Source of the DNA: Gottfriedia luciferensis
GTDB taxonomy: Bacteria; Bacillota; Bacilli; Bacillales; Bacillaceae_G
Assembly (NCBI RefSeq): GCF_001712755.1
Contig: NZ_MDKC01000034.1
Span: 1-64,000, forward strand
Direction of reading: 5' to 3'
DNA length: 64,000 bases
Below are positions 25,849 through 33,807 of the stretch, in pieces; within the stretch, counting starts at the first letter, position 1; each line of letters begins with the position of its first letter. Below the pieces are notes generated by a model. It was not told where the DNA came from and made no database searches. It saw only the letters and a program-made list of their open reading frames with translations. A program made the translations under genes and the position numbers.

Positions 25849-26151
25849 TTATAGTTCAATAGCGTTATAAACATCTTTTAATTTTGGATTACCTTCACCA
25901 ACAACAGTTCCATTTACTAATACTACCGGATAGAAAAATTCATCATTTCTAACTCGTTCAGCGAAATCTTCTTTTTCATTATTCTCTACATTAAATATAT
26001 CAATGTATTGAAAATCAAAGGCTAAGTCAGGATATTTTCTTTGAAGTGCAGCTTGAAGCCATTCAAAAGTTTCAATTGATGATGGCATTCCTACACAACT
26101 TGCACATATTACTTCAGCTCCAAAAACTTCCACTAAAATTTTATTACTCAT
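25849..26151 (-). CDS. yuzD: YuzD family protein (DUF1462)
   Basis: A 100-residue thioredoxin-fold protein with a CASC motif (Cys17-Cys20) after the first strand, which suggests thiol or metal chemistry. B. subtilis YuzD is of similar size and is likewise divergent from yutI. AGGAGG precedes the ATG. Function is unknown; its neighbour suggests Fe-S or redox work. Confidence 0.85.
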   Translation of the reverse strand: MSNKILVEVFGAEVICASCVGMPSSIETFEWLQAALQRKYPDLAFDFQYIDIFNVENNEKEDFAERVRNDEFFYPVVLVNGTVVGEGNPKLKDVYNAIEL

Positions 26152-26273
26152 TTTCTCCTCCTAGCATACAATAAGTGTGTGTCCAAAAATAATTTCAAAC
26201 ACACAAAGTACTCTGTAATAGATTTTTTCCTCTTAACTGATTATAATAAAATTAGTGAAAGGAGTCGATATGA

Positions 26274-26501
26274 ATGGACATGAAAGAACAAGTACAAGAA
26301 GTTTTAGATAAATTAAGACCGTTTTTACTACGTGATGGTGGAGACGTTGATTTAGTTGATATTGAGGATGGTATTGTTAAACTTCGCCTTTTAGGTGCAT
26401 GTGGTAGCTGCCCAAGTTCAACTATTACATTAAAAGCTGGTATTGAGCGAGCTTTATTAGAAGAAGTACCTGGTGTAATTGAGGTAGAGCAAGTATTCTA
26501 A
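26274..26501 (+). CDS. yutI: NifU-like Fe-S scaffold/carrier YutI
   Basis: A 75-residue stand-alone NifU C-terminal (Nfu) domain with the cluster-binding CGSC motif ([11 protein letters not shown]). Such proteins carry 4Fe-4S clusters to apo-enzymes. An ATG at 26270 opens a different short frame, so 26274 is used (a second in-frame ATG follows at 26280). It is close to SufA-like YutM and complements the suf operon. B. subtilis YutI is longer, so this may be a minimal form. Confidence 0.92.
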   Translation: MDMKEQVQEVLDKLRPFLLRDGGDVDLVDIEDGIVKLRLLGACGSCPSSTITLKAGIERALLEEVPGVIEVEQVF

Positions 26502-26516
26502 TATATTTTCAATACT

Positions 26517-26545
26517 AAAAGAGAGGGTTTAAAACCCTCTCTTTT
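26517..26545. terminator. Bidirectional terminator between yutI and yutH
   Basis: AAAAGAGAGGGTTT / AAACCCTCTCTTTT between convergent genes. Confidence 0.95.
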
Positions 26546-27566
26546 ATTTTAGCCATTTAATTTCACGAATCCCTAACTTAGCAGTTGGTAGTCCGATCAA
26601 ATCATAAAACCCACCTAAAAAAGCTTCAAACTCACTTGTATTTTCAAGATAATTAACTAATTTACGCTCATACCTTTTCCGATCCGCATCACTCCTTGCC
26701 AAATAATATCCTTCAATTGTTTCAAAATAGTGTACGGGAAAAAGAAGCCTTGCAAATAATAAACGCCACGCAAAAGTAGATAATGGACTTTTCTTTTCAT
26801 AACCATAAAAAAATGAAAGGATTTTCTTTTGATAATTATCAGGATTCTCTAAATATTCATCCCTAACCCATTCAGCAAGATCTCTGCTTGGATGATCGTA
26901 AATCCATTCAATCGGTACTTTCGCAAAATGAATTTCTTTCTGTCTTCGTTCAGTCATTTTTTGATGACAGATTGTTGCTGCATCAATAACTTGAGGAGTA
27001 TCATCTAGTTCAGTATCTACAACATATTGAATCGCATTTTCAGTCATTCCGAGATAATAAGGAAAAGATTCAATAAATATTTGTTCGAAAAAATTTTCGG
27101 GGTGACTATTCACTTTACTTTGCCAAAATCGTTCTAATTGCTCTAAACGTTTTTCCCATAAATTCTTCCATTTCCCGATTCTATTTAATCTTTTCAATTC
27201 ATCTGAATATTTTTTTCCTCTTAAATGAAAAATCGCAAGTTCTTCACCGTTATTATTACTGCGTTCATTTTGTCTGTTACTTTTAAATAGAGAATAGTTA
27301 TTTCCATCAATCTTACTCACATAATACCCTTGAACATTTTGAACAAAGGTTGCGACCGATTGATCTCCGGTTGAGCTCATAAAATCACTTAAACTCTTCA
27401 TTTCCTGCAAATCATCTTCTTTTAAATTTCCAATGGGTGCAAGAAAATACACCCTATTCCGCTGCCAAAACATGTAATATGACTGTACTTGAAGTAATTC
27501 AGCTGGTTGAATTTGATAATGAGTAAACATGTCTTGAATGATGTTTTGGTTGCGAATAAACATCAT
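26544..27566 (-). CDS. yutH: Spore coat-associated protein YutH (CotS/kinase-like)
   Basis: A 340-residue protein of the CotS/YutH group, distant relatives of aminoglycoside phosphotransferase-like kinases found in the spore coat. The kinase fold can be traced, but the usual catalytic HxD is not evident; ICHQKM near residue 200 is at about the right place. There are many aromatic and charged residues and no signal peptide. AAGGAT fits the ATG at 27566. In B. subtilis yutH is made late in sporulation. The hom-thrC-thrB genes that precede it there are absent here. Confidence 0.85.
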   Translation of the reverse strand: MMFIRNQNIIQDMFTHYQIQPAELLQVQSYYMFWQRNRVYFLAPIGNLKEDDLQEMKSLSDFMSSTGDQSVATFVQNVQGYYVSKIDGNNYSLFKSNRQNERSNNNGEELAIFHLRGKKYSDELKRLNRIGKWKNLWEKRLEQLERFWQSKVNSHPENFFEQIFIESFPYYLGMTENAIQYVVDTELDDTPQVIDAATICHQKMTERRQKEIHFAKVPIEWIYDHPSRDLAEWVRDEYLENPDNYQKKILSFFYGYEKKSPLSTFAWRLLFARLLFPVHYFETIEGYYLARSDADRKRYERKLVNYLENTSEFEAFLGGFYDLIGLPTAKLGIREIKWLK

Positions 27567-27698
27567 CACTCACATCCTTCTTATACCTACTTAATTAATA
27601 TATATGTCACAAATCTAAAAACCTGTACCCTACTTTTTCACTTTCTATCTAAAACCCGAATGGCCATACACAAAAAGGGAGAGAATGACGTAGTATAT

Positions 27699-27845
27699 AT
27701 GAAATGTGGAAGCGAGTTGGTCAGCCCCGACAAGCATAAGACGAAGGCCAAGAAAGGTTGGTTTTTACCTTTATTGGCCTTCGGCTTATGACCTCGAGGG
27801 GCTACTCGCTGGAACTAGACATCATGAAATGTGGAAGCGAGTTGG
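27699..27845. repeat. Highly structured repeat with 22-base direct repeats (family C)
   Basis: ATGAAATGTGGAAGCGAGTTGG occurs at 27699-27720 and again at 27824-27845 (period 125); this counts 22 bases, written here as ATGAAATGTGGAAG plus CGAGTTGG. Between them is a long nested hairpin: AGCGAGT/ACTCGCT, AGCCCC/GGGGCT, CATAAG/CTTATG, GAAGGCCAA/TTGGCCTTC and AAAGGT/ACCTTT around TGGTTTTT. It lies between divergent yutH and yutG. Similar CATAAGACGAAG/CTTCGGCTTATG palindromes recur between genes in Bacillaceae. ORFs across it are not genes. Confidence 0.8.
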
Positions 27846-28104
27846 GCAGGCTAATCACCAAAAAATACGTAGGAAAGTGGTTCAACAGATAAGGCATAAG
27901 TAATAAATTATATGTCTTAAACAATTTTTTACTATGTTTTAACTTTTTTTATAAAGGGGAATTTTGTTCGATATCGAATCATATATAATTAATCCTCTTA
28001 TCTCTTTTAAAAAATTTATAGTAAAAGTTTTAATTATTTTATGAAATCTCCATTTTAGTTATTTTTATAGTAATTAAATCAATCAATAAGGAAAAGGTGA
28101 TGAA

Positions 28105-28626
28105 ATGGAATATTTAAATCACGATTTAGAAAAGACTGCATTATCGTTATTAGAAAAAAGAGGTGTTACGCTCGATGACATTGCTGATTTAGTTTATTTT
28201 TTACAAAGTAAGTACCATGAAAATTTATCTAAAGATGAGTGTAAACACAATGTTGAGAGAGTCTTGACAAAACGTGAGATACAAAATGCCATCATTACTG
28301 GTATTGAATTAGATATTTTGGCAGAGCAAGATAAACTACAAGAGCCATTGTTGGCTATTATCAAAAAAGATGAAGGCCTTTATGGAATTGATGAAATAAT
28401 TGCCTTATCGATCGTAAATGTATATGGTTCAATTGGATTCACGAATTACGGTTACATCGATAAATTAAAACCTGGAATTTTAGAAAGATTAAACGATAAA
28501 TCTACAGGCTTAGTAAATACATTTTTAGATGATATTGTCGGAGCGATTGCAGCTGCTGCATCTAGCCGACTTGCTCATCGTGCTGCACATAAAAAGGCAG
28601 ATCAGATTAAAGCTGAAAATGAATAA
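28105..28626 (+). CDS. yutG: YutG, phosphatidylglycerophosphatase A-like protein
   Basis: A 173-residue protein of the PgpA-like YutG family. The C-terminal part has the PgpA-type stretch TGLVNTFLDDIVGAIAAAASSR. Unlike proteobacterial PgpA it lacks strongly hydrophobic membrane helices, which suggests a soluble or peripheral protein. Size and position (after yutH, before yutF) match B. subtilis. A phospholipid phosphatase role is inferred from distant homology. AAAAGGTG precedes the ATG. Confidence 0.82.
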   Translation: MEYLNHDLEKTALSLLEKRGVTLDDIADLVYFLQSKYHENLSKDECKHNVERVLTKREIQNAIITGIELDILAEQDKLQEPLLAIIKKDEGLYGIDEIIALSIVNVYGSIGFTNYGYIDKLKPGILERLNDKSTGLVNTFLDDIVGAIAAAASSRLAHRAAHKKADQIKAENE

Positions 28627-28672
28627 AAAAGAGTGGTCTCATAAGTCAATGTATATTTGAGACCACTCTTTC
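28625..28672 (+). terminator. Intrinsic terminator after yutG
   Basis: AAAGAGTGGTCTCA / TGAGACCACTCTTT with a 16-base loop. Confidence 0.92.
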
Positions 28673-28687
28673 ATATTGAAATAATAC

Positions 28688-28725
28688 AAAAACCCCACAA
28701 GTAAATTAATTACTAGTGGGTTTTT
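28688..28725 (-). terminator. Intrinsic terminator after yutF
   Basis: AAAAACCCCAC / GTGGGTTTTT with an inner pairing AGTAA/TTACT; T-run on the minus strand. Confidence 0.85.
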
Positions 28726-28740
28726 AAGTTAATTGATTTC

Positions 28741-29511
28741 TTAAATATATTTAATCCACTCTTCTAATGAGTCAACTGAATAAGTTGGCTGAGTTTCATA
28801 ATTTGACAACATATCCCTTGTCGTTACACCAGTATGAACAATTAATGTGTCAACACCAGTATTAATCCCAGCCATAATGTCTGTATCATAATAATCACCA
28901 ATCATTAATGTATCCTCTTTTGCAACACCGAGAACTTTTAATGCTTGTTCCATAATAATTGATTCAGGTTTTCCAATAAAAATTGGTTTTACTGTAGTAG
29001 ATACAGTAATAACAGATGTTAATGAACCATTGCCAGGTAATAAACCTCTTTCAGTTGGTATCGCTATGTCACCATTAGTAGAAATAAATGTTGCGCCGTT
29101 TCTTACAGCTATACAAGCCTTTGCTAATTTCTCATAATTAATACTACGATCTAAGCCACTAATGACAAAATCCGGATTTTCATCTGTGATTGTTAAACCA
29201 ACTTCCTCTAGGGCATATTGTAAGCCCTCTTCACCTATCATATAAACAGTAGCATCTGCCTTTTGTTCTTTTATGTAGTTTGCTGTGGCATTACTTGTTG
29301 TAAAGACCTGTTCTTTTGTAGTTGGAATATTAAAGGAATTAAGTTTATCAGCAACTTGTTCTGGTTTACGTGTAGAATTATTCGTTACAAAAAGATATGG
29401 AATATTTTTCTCCTTTAAAGCCTTTATAAAAAGACTTGCTTCCTCTATTTGCTCCTCACCGCGATACATAGTTCCATCTAAATCAATTAAGTATCCTTTA
29501 TATTGTTTCAT
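28741..29511 (-). CDS. yutF: HAD-superfamily (IIA) sugar/nucleotide phosphatase YutF
   Basis: A 256-residue HAD phosphatase of the NagD/p-nitrophenylphosphatase group with a C2-type cap. Motif I is LIDLDGTMY (nucleophile Asp near residue 11), motif II is FVTNNST, motif III includes the Lys in FIGKPE, and motif IV is MIGDYYDTD. All catalytic residues are present. B. subtilis YutF acts on p-nitrophenyl phosphate in vitro. AAGGAG is present upstream. The upstream gene is yutE. Confidence 0.93.
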   Translation of the reverse strand: MKQYKGYLIDLDGTMYRGEEQIEEASLFIKALKEKNIPYLFVTNNSTRKPEQVADKLNSFNIPTTKEQVFTTSNATANYIKEQKADATVYMIGEEGLQYALEEVGLTITDENPDFVISGLDRSINYEKLAKACIAVRNGATFISTNGDIAIPTERGLLPGNGSLTSVITVSTTVKPIFIGKPESIIMEQALKVLGVAKEDTLMIGDYYDTDIMAGINTGVDTLIVHTGVTTRDMLSNYETQPTYSVDSLEEWIKYI

Positions 29512-29589
29512 ATTGCCACTCCTTACTAGTCAGGCTGTTCACTCAGTAATACAAGAAAACAGCGTTATTTTTACATAGAAAAATTAAAA

Positions 29590-30039
29590 TTATTTTTCCT
29601 CATCACTACTAAAAGCATTTATTACTCCTAGCTCTTTATCAAGAAAAGCTTGAACCGAAACCGGGAATTCCTTATATGCTTCTATATTTTCGCTTAATGT
29701 CGTCACTATTTTTTCTGTAATTGAAGATGTGTAATCTTGTAATAAATGTTTTCGAATTGGAATTAATTTTTTTATGGATTCTCCAATTGATGCAGTAATA
29801 ACTTTTTCATCCATTAGTATATCAACAATGTCATCATAACTTCCTGGGTCCCTCATTATAAAGCCATCAATCATTGTATTTCCAATATCTAACATACTAT
29901 CAATCAAAAGATGTGTCATTCTTTCCAAAGCTAATTCTTCTATTTTATTTTTTGGATGGCTGTTTGACGCATATACCTCAAGCATTGAATTTAAAATTTC
30001 AATTCGATCTAATATGTTTTGACGATTTACAAAGTACAT
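29590..30039 (-). CDS. yutE: YutE, DUF86/HepT-like protein
   Basis: A 149-residue all-helical DUF86 protein. DUF86 includes the HepT toxins, RNases marked by an R-x4-6-H-x-Y motif. Here the matching stretch is RKHLLQDY, with Gln where the catalytic His is expected. No MntA-type nucleotidyltransferase antitoxin lies next to it. It therefore looks like a domesticated or non-toxic member, as expected for YutE of B. subtilis. It is monocistronic and divergent from the fructose bisphosphatase gene. Confidence 0.8.
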   Translation of the reverse strand: MYFVNRQNILDRIEILNSMLEVYASNSHPKNKIEELALERMTHLLIDSMLDIGNTMIDGFIMRDPGSYDDIVDILMDEKVITASIGESIKKLIPIRKHLLQDYTSSITEKIVTTLSENIEAYKEFPVSVQAFLDKELGVINAFSSDEEK

Positions 30040-30122
30040 ATGTACACTTCCTTCTCAATTCTATCTTCTACATTTTATGGACTTATATTTATTTTATAGC
30101 TAAATTCGAAAAAAATCGACAA

Positions 30123-30137
30123 ATGAAAGCGTTTCTT
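30123..30137 (+). promoter_or_regulatory. Possible cre site (CcpA) upstream of class II FBPase
   Basis: ATGAAAGCGTTTCTT resembles the catabolite-responsive consensus WTGNAANCGNWNNCW except at the right end. It lies just upstream of TTGTTATATTATATA, the likely -10 region, so a bound CcpA would block transcription. Prediction by motif only. Confidence 0.45.
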
Positions 30138-30188
30138 ACCGATTTTTGTTATATTATATAGGTGAATATTTTTCTGGGGGTTGGACTA

Positions 30189-31157
30189 TTGGAGCGTGAA
30201 TTAGCACTTGAGATTGTAAGAGTTACTGAAGCAGCTGCCCTTGCCTCTGCTCATTGGATGGGCCGCGGTAAGAAAAATGAAGCTGATGACGCTGCTACTT
30301 CTGCAATGCGTTCGATGTTTGATTCAGTAAATATGGCAGGTACTGTAGTAATTGGTGAAGGTGAACTCGATGAAGCACCAATGCTATATATAGGTGAGAA
30401 ATTAGGAACTGGTAATGGACCAGAAGTAGACATTGCAGTTGATCCTCTTGAAGGAACAAATATCCTTGCAAAAGGTCATGCAAATGCTATGGCAGTAATC
30501 GCAATTTCTGATAAAGGCAACTTATTACATGCACCTGACATGTATATGGAAAAAATAGCTGTAGGTCCTCGTGCTGCTGGTAAAATATCATTAGATGATC
30601 CGATTGAAAAAACGATAGATATTATTGCTGAAGCAAACAATAAACGTGTACATGATTTAACGGTAATTGTCCAAGAACGTCCTCGGCATGAGGAAATCAT
30701 TGAACGAATTCGTGAAAAAGGTGCTCGTGTTAAATTATTTGGTGATGGAGATGTTGGCGCTGTTATAGCTACAGCATTACCTCATACCGGAATCGATCTC
30801 TTTGTAGGTACTGGTGGCGCACCAGAAGGTGTTATAGCCGCTGCAGCGATAAAAGCCCTTGGCGGCGACATGCAAGCTCGATTGGTACCAATGAATAAAG
30901 AAGAAGAATTACGTTGTATGGATATGGGTCTTAATAATCCAAGACAATTATTAACATTAAATGATTTAGTAAAAGGTGACGATGCAATTTTTGCTGCTAC
31001 AGGCGTTACTTCAGGTGAATTACTTGAAGGAGTTACTTTCTTAGGTGGAGACTTAGTCGAAACTCATTCAATTGTAATGAGAAGTAAAACGAAAACTGTG
31101 CGACATATTAAAGCACATCACCATTTAGGATCCAAGCCAAATCTTATTTTAGTATAA
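30189..31157 (+). CDS. Class II fructose-1,6-bisphosphatase (GlpX type)
   Basis: A 322-residue Li+-sensitive phosphatase fold enzyme removing the 1-phosphate of fructose-1,6-bisphosphate in gluconeogenesis. Metal-binding motifs are [11 protein letters not shown] and [20 protein letters not shown] and [14 protein letters not shown] are also typical. The TTG at 30189 follows GGGGGTTGG at good spacing and gives the usual GlpX start [20 protein letters not shown], so it is preferred over the GTG at 30162. It is followed after 14 bases by the DUF3055 gene. Neither gene is at this place in B. subtilis. Confidence 0.93.
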   Translation: MERELALEIVRVTEAAALASAHWMGRGKKNEADDAATSAMRSMFDSVNMAGTVVIGEGELDEAPMLYIGEKLGTGNGPEVDIAVDPLEGTNILAKGHANAMAVIAISDKGNLLHAPDMYMEKIAVGPRAAGKISLDDPIEKTIDIIAEANNKRVHDLTVIVQERPRHEEIIERIREKGARVKLFGDGDVGAVIATALPHTGIDLFVGTGGAPEGVIAAAAIKALGGDMQARLVPMNKEEELRCMDMGLNNPRQLLTLNDLVKGDDAIFAATGVTSGELLEGVTFLGGDLVETHSIVMRSKTKTVRHIKAHHHLGSKPNLILV

Positions 31158-31171
31158 TGGAGGAATAAAAA

Positions 31172-31441
31172 ATGTCAGAACGTTTTTTCTTATATGATGA
31201 CACTATTCAAGCAAAGACTCGTTTTGTAAGCTTTATGGGAGAAGAGCAAAGACATGATCTTGCTTTAGTATATTCTGATCGTCATTATGGCAAAGTTATG
31301 ATTATGGATATGCAAAGTAATCGATTTGCAATTATCGGTTCAGATGATTTAAAAGAAGAAGGTTACTTAGAATTTGCTTTCGGAATTTCTGAAGAAAAGG
31401 CAGCTGAATTATTAGATTTTCTAAGTGAAATTATTTTCTAA
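31172..31441 (+). CDS. DUF3055 family protein
   Basis: An 89-residue acidic protein without membrane segment or known motif, starting MSERFFLYDDTIQAKTRFVS. It matches the DUF3055 family found across Bacillaceae, of unknown function. ATGGAGG lies upstream and only 14 bases separate it from the fructose bisphosphatase gene, so the two form an operon ending at the hairpin at 31488-31525. Confidence 0.8.
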   Translation: MSERFFLYDDTIQAKTRFVSFMGEEQRHDLALVYSDRHYGKVMIMDMQSNRFAIIGSDDLKEEGYLEFAFGISEEKAAELLDFLSEIIF

Positions 31442-31452
31442 TTTTTCGATCC

Positions 31453-31623
31453 TGTGGATAAATAAATTATTTTTACTAAATAATCTGAAAAAAAGTGGAT
31501 AACTAAAAAGTTGTCCACTTTTTTTGTGATTAAGTCTTCACTTATTCACACTTTTGTTGAAAGATTCAAACTTATCCACAAGGTTTTTATTCTTTCAAAA
31601 AATCAAAAAATACTTTATCCACA
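31453..31623. promoter_or_regulatory. DnaA-box cluster
   Basis: Four perfect matches to TTATNCACA: TGTGGATAA at 31453-31461 (minus), TTATTCACA at 31542-31550, TTATCCACA at 31572-31580 and TTATCCACA at 31615-31623 (plus). A one-mismatch box, AGTGGATAA, is at 31494-31502, inside a terminator stem. Spacing of the three plus boxes is 30 and 43 bases. There is no dnaA or dnaN gene nearby, so this is probably a DnaA-titrating or regulatory cluster, not the origin. Confidence 0.75.
31488..31525 (+). terminator. Intrinsic terminator after the DUF3055 gene
   Basis: AAAAGTGGATAAC / GTTGTCCACTTTT with T7. The stem carries near-consensus DnaA boxes. Confidence 0.88.
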
Positions 31624-31683
31624 AAATTTTTTATGTTCTAGGTAAACAACTTTCTTTAAAATACTGTGCTCCCCTTAAATAAC

Positions 31684-31708
31684 AAAAAAAAATGAGGTTT
31701 CCCCCATC
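31684..31708 (-). terminator. Intrinsic terminator after yutD
   Basis: ATGAGG / CCCCCAT (one G-T pair) followed on the minus strand by T9. Confidence 0.75.
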
Positions 31709-31710
31709 TT

Positions 31711-31986
31711 TTAATTTTTTACTTTCTTAACTACAAAATATTTACATCCAAAATTACAATACTCATAAATATACTCACGTAATGTACTTATTTTTGAATC
31801 ATATGGAACATTTTTTTGAGAATCGTCAAAAAATCCTCTAAGTCTAAGTTGCTCATAGCCCCAATCCCCAACAATGTAATCATACTTTGAAAGGATCTCT
31901 GCATATCTCGCTTTAAAGGCTTCTTCATTGAATCCTTCACGGTAATCTTCAACTACTTCATAGCAAATATTTTGTATGCAAACCAA
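31711..31986 (-). CDS. yutD: YutD family protein (DUF1027)
   Basis: A 91-residue protein with the DUF1027 signature DYIVGDWGYEQLRLRGFF near the middle and a C-terminal YCNFGCKYFVVK. It matches the YutD family, small proteins of unknown function in Bacilli. It is monocistronic and divergent from yutC, as in B. subtilis. No enzymatic motif is visible. Confidence 0.85.
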   Translation of the reverse strand: MVCIQNICYEVVEDYREGFNEEAFKARYAEILSKYDYIVGDWGYEQLRLRGFFDDSQKNVPYDSKISTLREYIYEYCNFGCKYFVVKKVKN

Positions 31987-32077
31987 TTTGTATTCTCCTT
32001 CCTTTTACTCCCATAAATATGTAACAAATATTTTGGCATACTAATTTTACATTGATGATTAAAAGGTGGTATTTAAT

Positions 32078-32689
32078 ATGCGTAAATATTTAGTTTGTTT
32101 ATTAACCTTATTTTTATTAACAGGATGTTCATTCGGTCCAAGTCATTCGAGACAGTTCGATTATGAGGACGTAACATATAAAAATGAACATCGAACTAAT
32201 CCAACACCTAAACAATTAAATACAAAGCCGATGGATTTAGGCGATGTAAATGCTAAAATGTCAAATAACTCTTACAAAGATTATGGCTTTTCTAGACTAC
32301 AAAAGCAAGATGTTTTAGGTAAAGATGGCGATTATACATTAACGATTGATAAACAAGAAGTGTCAAAATTCATTTCTTATTTAGTTGTTAAGCTTCCTGA
32401 TATAGACGATGCTGCTACACTAGTTACAGATCAAGAGGTATTGATTGCTTATCGATCAGATGGAGACAAATCATTAGCTAGAAAACAGGTTGAAAAAACT
32501 GCTCAATCTGCACTTCCTAGTTACTATCATATCTTTACTTCAAATTCGATACAAAATATTAATAATATTGAGGACCTAAATAAATATGGTCAGCTTAATG
32601 ATGGACAATTAGAGCAACAAATTAAAGATTTAGCTGCAGGTTTTGATGTAGATAAGCAAAGCATGCATTTTGATCAGATTTCAAAATAA
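32078..32689 (+). CDS. yutC: YhcN/YlaJ-type sporulation lipoprotein YutC
   Basis: A 203-residue lipoprotein: signal MRKYLVCLLTLFLLTGC with lipobox LTGC (Cys17), then a YhcN/YlaJ domain at about 110-180 with VTDQEVLIAY. Members of this family are expressed during sporulation and found in the spore inner membrane region. AAAAGGTGG fits the ATG at 32078, not the upstream GTG. It is convergent with lipA. Confidence 0.85.
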   Translation: MRKYLVCLLTLFLLTGCSFGPSHSRQFDYEDVTYKNEHRTNPTPKQLNTKPMDLGDVNAKMSNNSYKDYGFSRLQKQDVLGKDGDYTLTIDKQEVSKFISYLVVKLPDIDDAATLVTDQEVLIAYRSDGDKSLARKQVEKTAQSALPSYYHIFTSNSIQNINNIEDLNKYGQLNDGQLEQQIKDLAAGFDVDKQSMHFDQISK

Positions 32690-32700
32690 TTATCAAAATA

Positions 32701-32727
32701 AAAGCACTAGCATAGGCTAGTGCTTTT
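32701..32727. terminator. Bidirectional terminator between yutC and lipA
   Basis: AAGCACTAGC / GCTAGTGCTTTT with a short loop between convergent genes. Confidence 0.92.
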
Positions 32728-32730
32728 TAA

Positions 32731-33615
32731 TTATGCTTGTTTAGCAGCTTCTACTTGTTCGTCAGCATGGTATGATGAACGAACTAGAGGACCAGCCTCA
32801 CAGTGTGAGAAACCTTTTCCTAAAGCAATTTCTTTTAGGGCTGCAAACTCGTCAGGAGTATAGTATTTTTTAACAGTTAAATGAGTTTTCGTTGGCTGTA
32901 AATATTGACCTAATGTAATGATATTTACACCAGCAGCACGTAAATCATCCATTGCTTCGTAAATTTGCTCATTTGTTTCCCCTAAACCAAGCATGATGCT
33001 TGATTTTGTAGGAATGCTAGGGTTAATTTCTTTTGCTCTACGTAAAAATTCAAGTGATCTTTCATACGTAGCTCTTGCACGAACACGTGGAGTTAACTCT
33101 CTAACTGTTTCAATATTATGGTTCATAATATCTGGTTTTGCATCCATTAACATTTTAAGGTTTTCAAATTTCCCACCCATATCAGATGGTAAAACTTCAA
33201 TTGTAGTAAATGGATTTGCTTTTCTAACTTCTCTAACAGTTTCTGCAAATACAGCTGCTCCACCGTCTCTTAAGTCATCACGAGCAACCGCTGTAATTAC
33301 TACGTGTTTTAAGTTCATTTGTGTCACAGATTCAGCAACTCGAACTGGTTCTTGTAGATCAAGTTCAGTTGGTAAACCAGTTTTAACTGCACAAAAACGA
33401 CATGCACGCGTACAAACTGCACCAAGGATCATAAATGTAGCTGTTTTTCTAACTGCCCAACATTCATGGATATTTGGACAACGAGCTTCTTCACAAACAG
33501 TGTGAAGATTTTTTGATCGCATCATTTTCTTTAATTCTGTGTAAGATTCATTTGTGTTTAATTTTATTTTTAGCCACTCGGGCTTTCTCAAATATTCTTC
33601 TTTTTTTGATGCCAT
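32731..33615 (-). CDS. lipA: Lipoyl synthase
   Basis: A 294-residue radical-SAM enzyme that inserts two sulfurs into protein-bound octanoyl groups. The auxiliary cluster ligands are in [12 protein letters not shown] and the radical-SAM cluster is CTRACRFC. The C-terminal RSSYHADEQ contains the conserved serine that ligates the auxiliary cluster. GGAGG fits the ATG at 33615. It depends on Fe-S assembly by Suf and serves GcvH (59.7 kb) and the 2-oxoacid dehydrogenases. In B. subtilis lipA (yutB) is divergent from lytH, as here. Confidence 0.98.
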   Translation of the reverse strand: MASKKEEYLRKPEWLKIKLNTNESYTELKKMMRSKNLHTVCEEARCPNIHECWAVRKTATFMILGAVCTRACRFCAVKTGLPTELDLQEPVRVAESVTQMNLKHVVITAVARDDLRDGGAAVFAETVREVRKANPFTTIEVLPSDMGGKFENLKMLMDAKPDIMNHNIETVRELTPRVRARATYERSLEFLRRAKEINPSIPTKSSIMLGLGETNEQIYEAMDDLRAAGVNIITLGQYLQPTKTHLTVKKYYTPDEFAALKEIALGKGFSHCEAGPLVRSSYHADEQVEAAKQA

Positions 33616-33807
33616 TTGAAATTCCTCCAACGTTTATTCGTTTACGACATATTTCATTTTCTCTTCCAATAGTATATATATTACTACATTTTTCGCGGAT
33701 ATGAAAAACTTTCGTTTGATTATCCCTATTATCCCTATAATTTCCATTTATGAAAGTCGCTTCTTTAACCAAACTATATATGTAAATCAATTTAAAGGAT
33801 GATGGTT

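Noticed and set aside
27699-27845. CRISPR array
   Set aside because: Only two direct repeats 125 bases apart, with a folded unit between them; no spacer pattern and no cas genes.
27507-27903. Two plus-strand ORFs through the family C repeat
   Set aside because: They follow the nested hairpins and direct repeats and have no ribosome-binding site; RNA or DNA structure explains the sequence.
31453-31623. Chromosomal replication origin
   Set aside because: DnaA boxes are present, but there is no dnaA, dnaN, rnpA or rpmH nearby and no clear unwinding element; a non-origin cluster is more likely.
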